Source of the DNA: Torymus aiolomorphi
Taxonomy: Eukaryota; Arthropoda; Insecta; Hymenoptera; Torymidae
Direction of reading: 5' to 3'
DNA: 64,000 nucleotides
Assembly (NCBI GenBank): GCA_036365515.1
Contig: CM070873.1
Span: 78,902,029-78,966,028 of the forward strand
A program made the translations under genes and the position numbers. Shown here one piece after another: positions 61,554-64,000 of the stretch (the stretch's first letter is position 1; the number at the start of each line of letters is the position of its first letter). The notes beneath the pieces are model-generated. The model did no database searches, was not told the origin of the DNA, and saw only the letters and a list, made by a program, of their open reading frames with translations.

Positions 61554-61880
61554 GTATAACCAACACTTTCAATTTACAATAGAGCGTGAAGATAACAGTT
61601 TCATAATCTTTCTAGACCTCAAACTCACCAGAATTAACAATAACAACATTATTACAAACTGGTACCGTAAAACTACAGCATCAGGACGATATATAAATTA
61701 TTTCTCGCACAACCCTCAGTTACAAAAACTAGCAATCATCTATAATTTAGTCGACAAAGCCATTAAACTCGCACATCCACAGTACCATCAAGAAAATTAG
61801 AATATATCATAAAACATTTCCTTACATGCAACAACTATCCTATCCAGATTATTAATAAATACATCACAAAGAGACTCATT
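61554..61880 (+). pseudogene. Penelope-like RT thumb region, up to the MITE insertion
   Basis: Continuation in shifted frames: FTIEREDNSFIIFLDLKL, NWYRKTTASGRYINYFSH and LAIIYNLVDKAIKL match the post-palm region of Penelope-like RT. A further frame change near 61798 leads to HFLTCNNYPIQIINKYI, which runs straight into the TTAA site of the inserted element. Confidence 0.65.
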
Positions 61881-62483
61881 AACCCTTTGAGGGGCACATT
61901 TTTCTACACGATGCACCAGCTTCTGTGCCGCTAAAATGGCACATTATCTATTGGCCACCTAGTGGTCAACAGAATAACTACGCCTTCAACTATGACATAA
62001 TATCTTAAACTGTCTTAAAGTGATGTAGTTAAATAAAGATTTTCATGAAAACAGTCATAACAAACAATAATAATAAATTAATTAATTCATAATAAATAAT
62101 CTTGAAAAAATATGCATTTTTCGAAATTTCCAAAATTTTTTTTGGAAAAACTAGCGTACGAAAAATTCTGAACAAAAAAAATATATATTATGAAACTATG
62201 TACAAAGAATACGTAAAAAAATTTTCAGAGCTTCAGCTATTGAGGTTACAGAAAATCCAATTTTTTCCTGAGAAAATCGAGTTTTTTCACGTCAATTGTT
62301 TATAACAAACATATAAATAAATAAATTATTGCAATCGTGCATGAATTTTTAATAACTTAGGTATCCAGGAATCTAAAAAACATTTTTTTGCATGTAGAAA
62401 CTGTAAAAATATATAAGAAATATGAAAAAAACTGAGACCAAATAGGTGGGACGTATACGTCCCACTGCCCCTCAAAGAGTTAA
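61879..62483. mobile_element. piggyBac-like MITE (597 bp) with TTAA target duplication, inside the Penelope ORF
   Basis: TTAA occurs at 61879-61882 and 62480-62483. The TIRs begin CCCTTTGAGGGGCA (left) and CTCTTTGAGGGGCA (right, inward). A perfect 20-bp palindrome lies at 62446-62465 near the right end. Skipping the insert and one TTAA lets the Penelope reading frame continue without a shift across the junction (KRLI into NTVTQIDNQ), which confirms the exact insertion. The ORF at 62102-62305 has no transposase similarity. TTAA plus C-rich TIR starts are typical of piggyBac elements. Confidence 0.85.
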
Positions 62484-62560
62484 TACCGTTACACAAATTG
62501 ACAACCAATCCAACAAACATGCAATATTACTTAAAAATAAAATAGTTCTCCCTAAGTAAA
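62484..62560 (+). pseudogene. Penelope-like ORF, continuation after the MITE
   Basis: The frame TVTQIDNQSNKHAILLKNK continues the RT C-terminal region. It ends near 62560 at a stop. Confidence 0.5.
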
Positions 62561-62563
62561 CGA

Positions 62564-62847
62564 TTGACCGACAGTATAATGGAGAACTTGAAATTTATCG
62601 ATAACTATCCAACTCGAGGTCCAAAATCGCACCCTAATTATTTACCTTTCATGGGTCATCTCAACATTGTTAAGAAAGCGATGAACTCAGTTCTTGGCAA
62701 ACAGAAAGCTGACCAAATAGCAAATAACTTCAGAAGATCAGACTTCTCAATAGATGTTATTATTGCAGACTACCATAAAAGCAACTTACCTAAGCATGAC
62801 ATCACTCAAGATGTCCCCCGACAAAGTACAGACCTTTATCTTTCCCC

Positions 62848-62850
<3 letters not shown>
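62564..62850 (+). other. Unidentified reading frame next to the Penelope remnant
   Basis: An open frame of about 95 codons before it enters a (CA)n tract (MTDSIMENLKFIDNYP, then YLPFMGHLNIVKKAMN and IIADYHKSNLPKHD). The composition is protein-like. I do not recognise it, and it lacks the GIY-YIG endonuclease signature expected at the C-terminus of many Penelope-like proteins. It may be a remnant of another gene or a diverged tail of the element. Confidence 0.3.
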
Positions 62851-62892
<42 letters not shown>

Positions 62893-62898
62893 ACACAC
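62849..62898. repeat. (CA)n microsatellite, about 50 bp, running into (CG)n
   Basis: CA run with one T interruption followed by a short alternating CG tract. Confidence 0.9.
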
Positions 62899-63170
62899 GC
62901 GCGCGCGAACATTCTACCACAGTGAGTTTACAAAAATTATCAGAATTATTAACACAATCCACAGTCAAACATGATATTCGTGTCGGCTTATTATTCGGCA
63001 AGATGAAATAACAGCTCGATCCTGTTGATTATATTTACCTTTAATATTTGGTAATGAATAAAGAAAATAACTATTTTTTTCACGTTAAACTTCTGCCTTA
63101 TTTTTATCTCCCTCAATTATTAAATAAATTTCCAATTAAGCTATGCACCCAACTCCAGAAACAAGAAAAG
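62899..63170. other. AT-rich spacer
   Basis: Nothing recognised after the (CA)n tract. The right boundary of the Penelope remnant could not be placed. Confidence 0.35.
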
Positions 63171-63835
63171 AAAAAGCCCTACCATTACATCTCGCTTGCG
63201 TCAAGGCGCATCCGCGTCCAAGCGCTTCAATCGCGAAGCATCAAAAGAGTCTAATGAGCATCAGCAATAAACAGGAGCAGAGTACACACTCTTGCAAAAA
63301 GTCGCGCATGCGCGTGCGCGCGCGCGTATTCGCCTCCGCATGACTTCTGTTTTCATCTATTCATCACGTGTACGCGCACGCGCGCCGCGATTAAGGTGGA
63401 AAAATGAGCGCGAGCGCGCACCGAGCGAGAACGTCGAGAGCGCGCGAGGATAATTATTTTCTCTCATTCTTTCCGCACTATAAGCCGCGCTCGGACCACG
63501 AAGCGTGCAACTGCAGATGCAGGTGCATTAACCGGACATCTGAGCCAGCAGCGTGACGGCCACGGCGGCGGCGGCGGCGACGTTGTTGCGCGCACGGATG
63601 TATTCTACTATACGGCTGGCCGAGTATATAGGCGCAGAGGGGCTTTGCCTGCCGAGTATAGAAGAGGAAGTATCGCGGCTTTTTTGGTGCAAGCCAGTTC
63701 CGTCTTTGTTGGCTCGCGCGCATACCTCGTATTTTCATTAGCCTTAATTATGGACGGAAAAAATCGGGCCGAGAGAGAGGGAGAGATGGTGTATAAGCTG
63801 CGACGCGAGAAGAAATTTGACAGCCGACCGTGACG
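63171..63835. promoter_or_regulatory. CpG-rich island at the right edge
   Basis: CpG-dense with a (GGC)n-like run near 63563-63578 and CG-alternating tracts near 63300-63335. Overlapping frames on both strands are not recognised. Confidence 0.25.
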
Positions 63836-64000
63836 GTCTGACGCTATTTTTTATTTTTGGAGGTTTATGAGCTGTAATGTCTGCCACAGCTCAGTGTGAT
63901 GCGGTTGTTTTATACGAAATATGAGTGATTCCGTTAAAAAAGTTTGCTCCACTCACTTCGTTGTATTTATGTTCCAGTTAAAAATACGATTTAACATGTA
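63836..64000. other. Right-edge sequence without recognised features
   Basis: Short AT-rich tail to the end of the window. Confidence 0.3.

Noticed and set aside
62102..62305. 67-codon ORF inside the piggyBac-like MITE
   Set aside because: No transposase motif; the element is too short to encode one.

Overview
The window looks like nuclear DNA of an insect, most likely a parasitoid wasp (Hymenoptera, chalcidoid-like). The evidence is a strongly AT-rich background, many CpG-dense islands carrying long (GA/CT)n, (GT/CA)n and (TA)n tracts, multi-exon gene structure, arthropod-type transposon proteins and a Penelope-like retroelement. There is no bacterial or viral gene organisation. Most of the 64 kb is non-coding (intergenic or intronic). 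Only one host coding exon is recognised with reasonable support, so the useful annotation here is mainly repeats and transposons.

Layout. 1-1.8 kb: a minus-strand first coding exon (31 complete codons plus one base) of a protein kinase A-like (AGC) kinase, ending at a splice donor just before the glycine loop; the rest of the gene lies left of the window. 3.4-4.1 kb and 8.5-9.1 kb: CpG-rich, promoter-like islands. 5.0-6.2 kb: two adjacent TTAA-flanked foldback elements; the second has perfect 194-bp arms. 11.9-13.4 kb: a frameshifted copy of an arthropod transposase-like gene. 16.5-17.4 kb and 20.2-20.9 kb: two more TTAA foldbacks, the first interrupted by a 197-bp insertion. 22-47 kb: AT-rich stretches alternating with CpG/GA-rich islands (about 26.3-27, 28.1-28.9, 30.2-30.8, 31.8-37.3, 38.8-41.9 and 42.6-44.2 kb), with one TA-flanked MITE at 25.7 kb. 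48.2-51.1 kb: a TIR element followed by a foldback that has been split by a 1.33-kb microsatellite-carrying repeat. 54.4-57.5 kb: minisatellites and inverted tandem arrays. 58-63 kb: a TTAA MITE, a second large copy of the microsatellite-carrying repeat, and a decayed Penelope-like element. That element has inverted hammerhead-bearing terminal repeats and is itself interrupted by a piggyBac-like TTAA MITE.

How the parts relate. Seven elements (4991, 5779, 16459, 20157, 49087, 58019 and 61879) have TTAA at one or both ends; four share the terminal start TTAAGGTGG or TTAAGGTAG. They look like products of one or a few TTAA-targeting transposases that are not encoded in this window. Insertion order can be read from nesting: the piggyBac-like MITE entered after the Penelope element, and the microsatellite-carrying repeat entered foldback 49087 after that foldback was in place. 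The CpG islands carry no ORF recognised as protein; a few contain good splice-donor sequences and may be untranslated first exons or enhancers.
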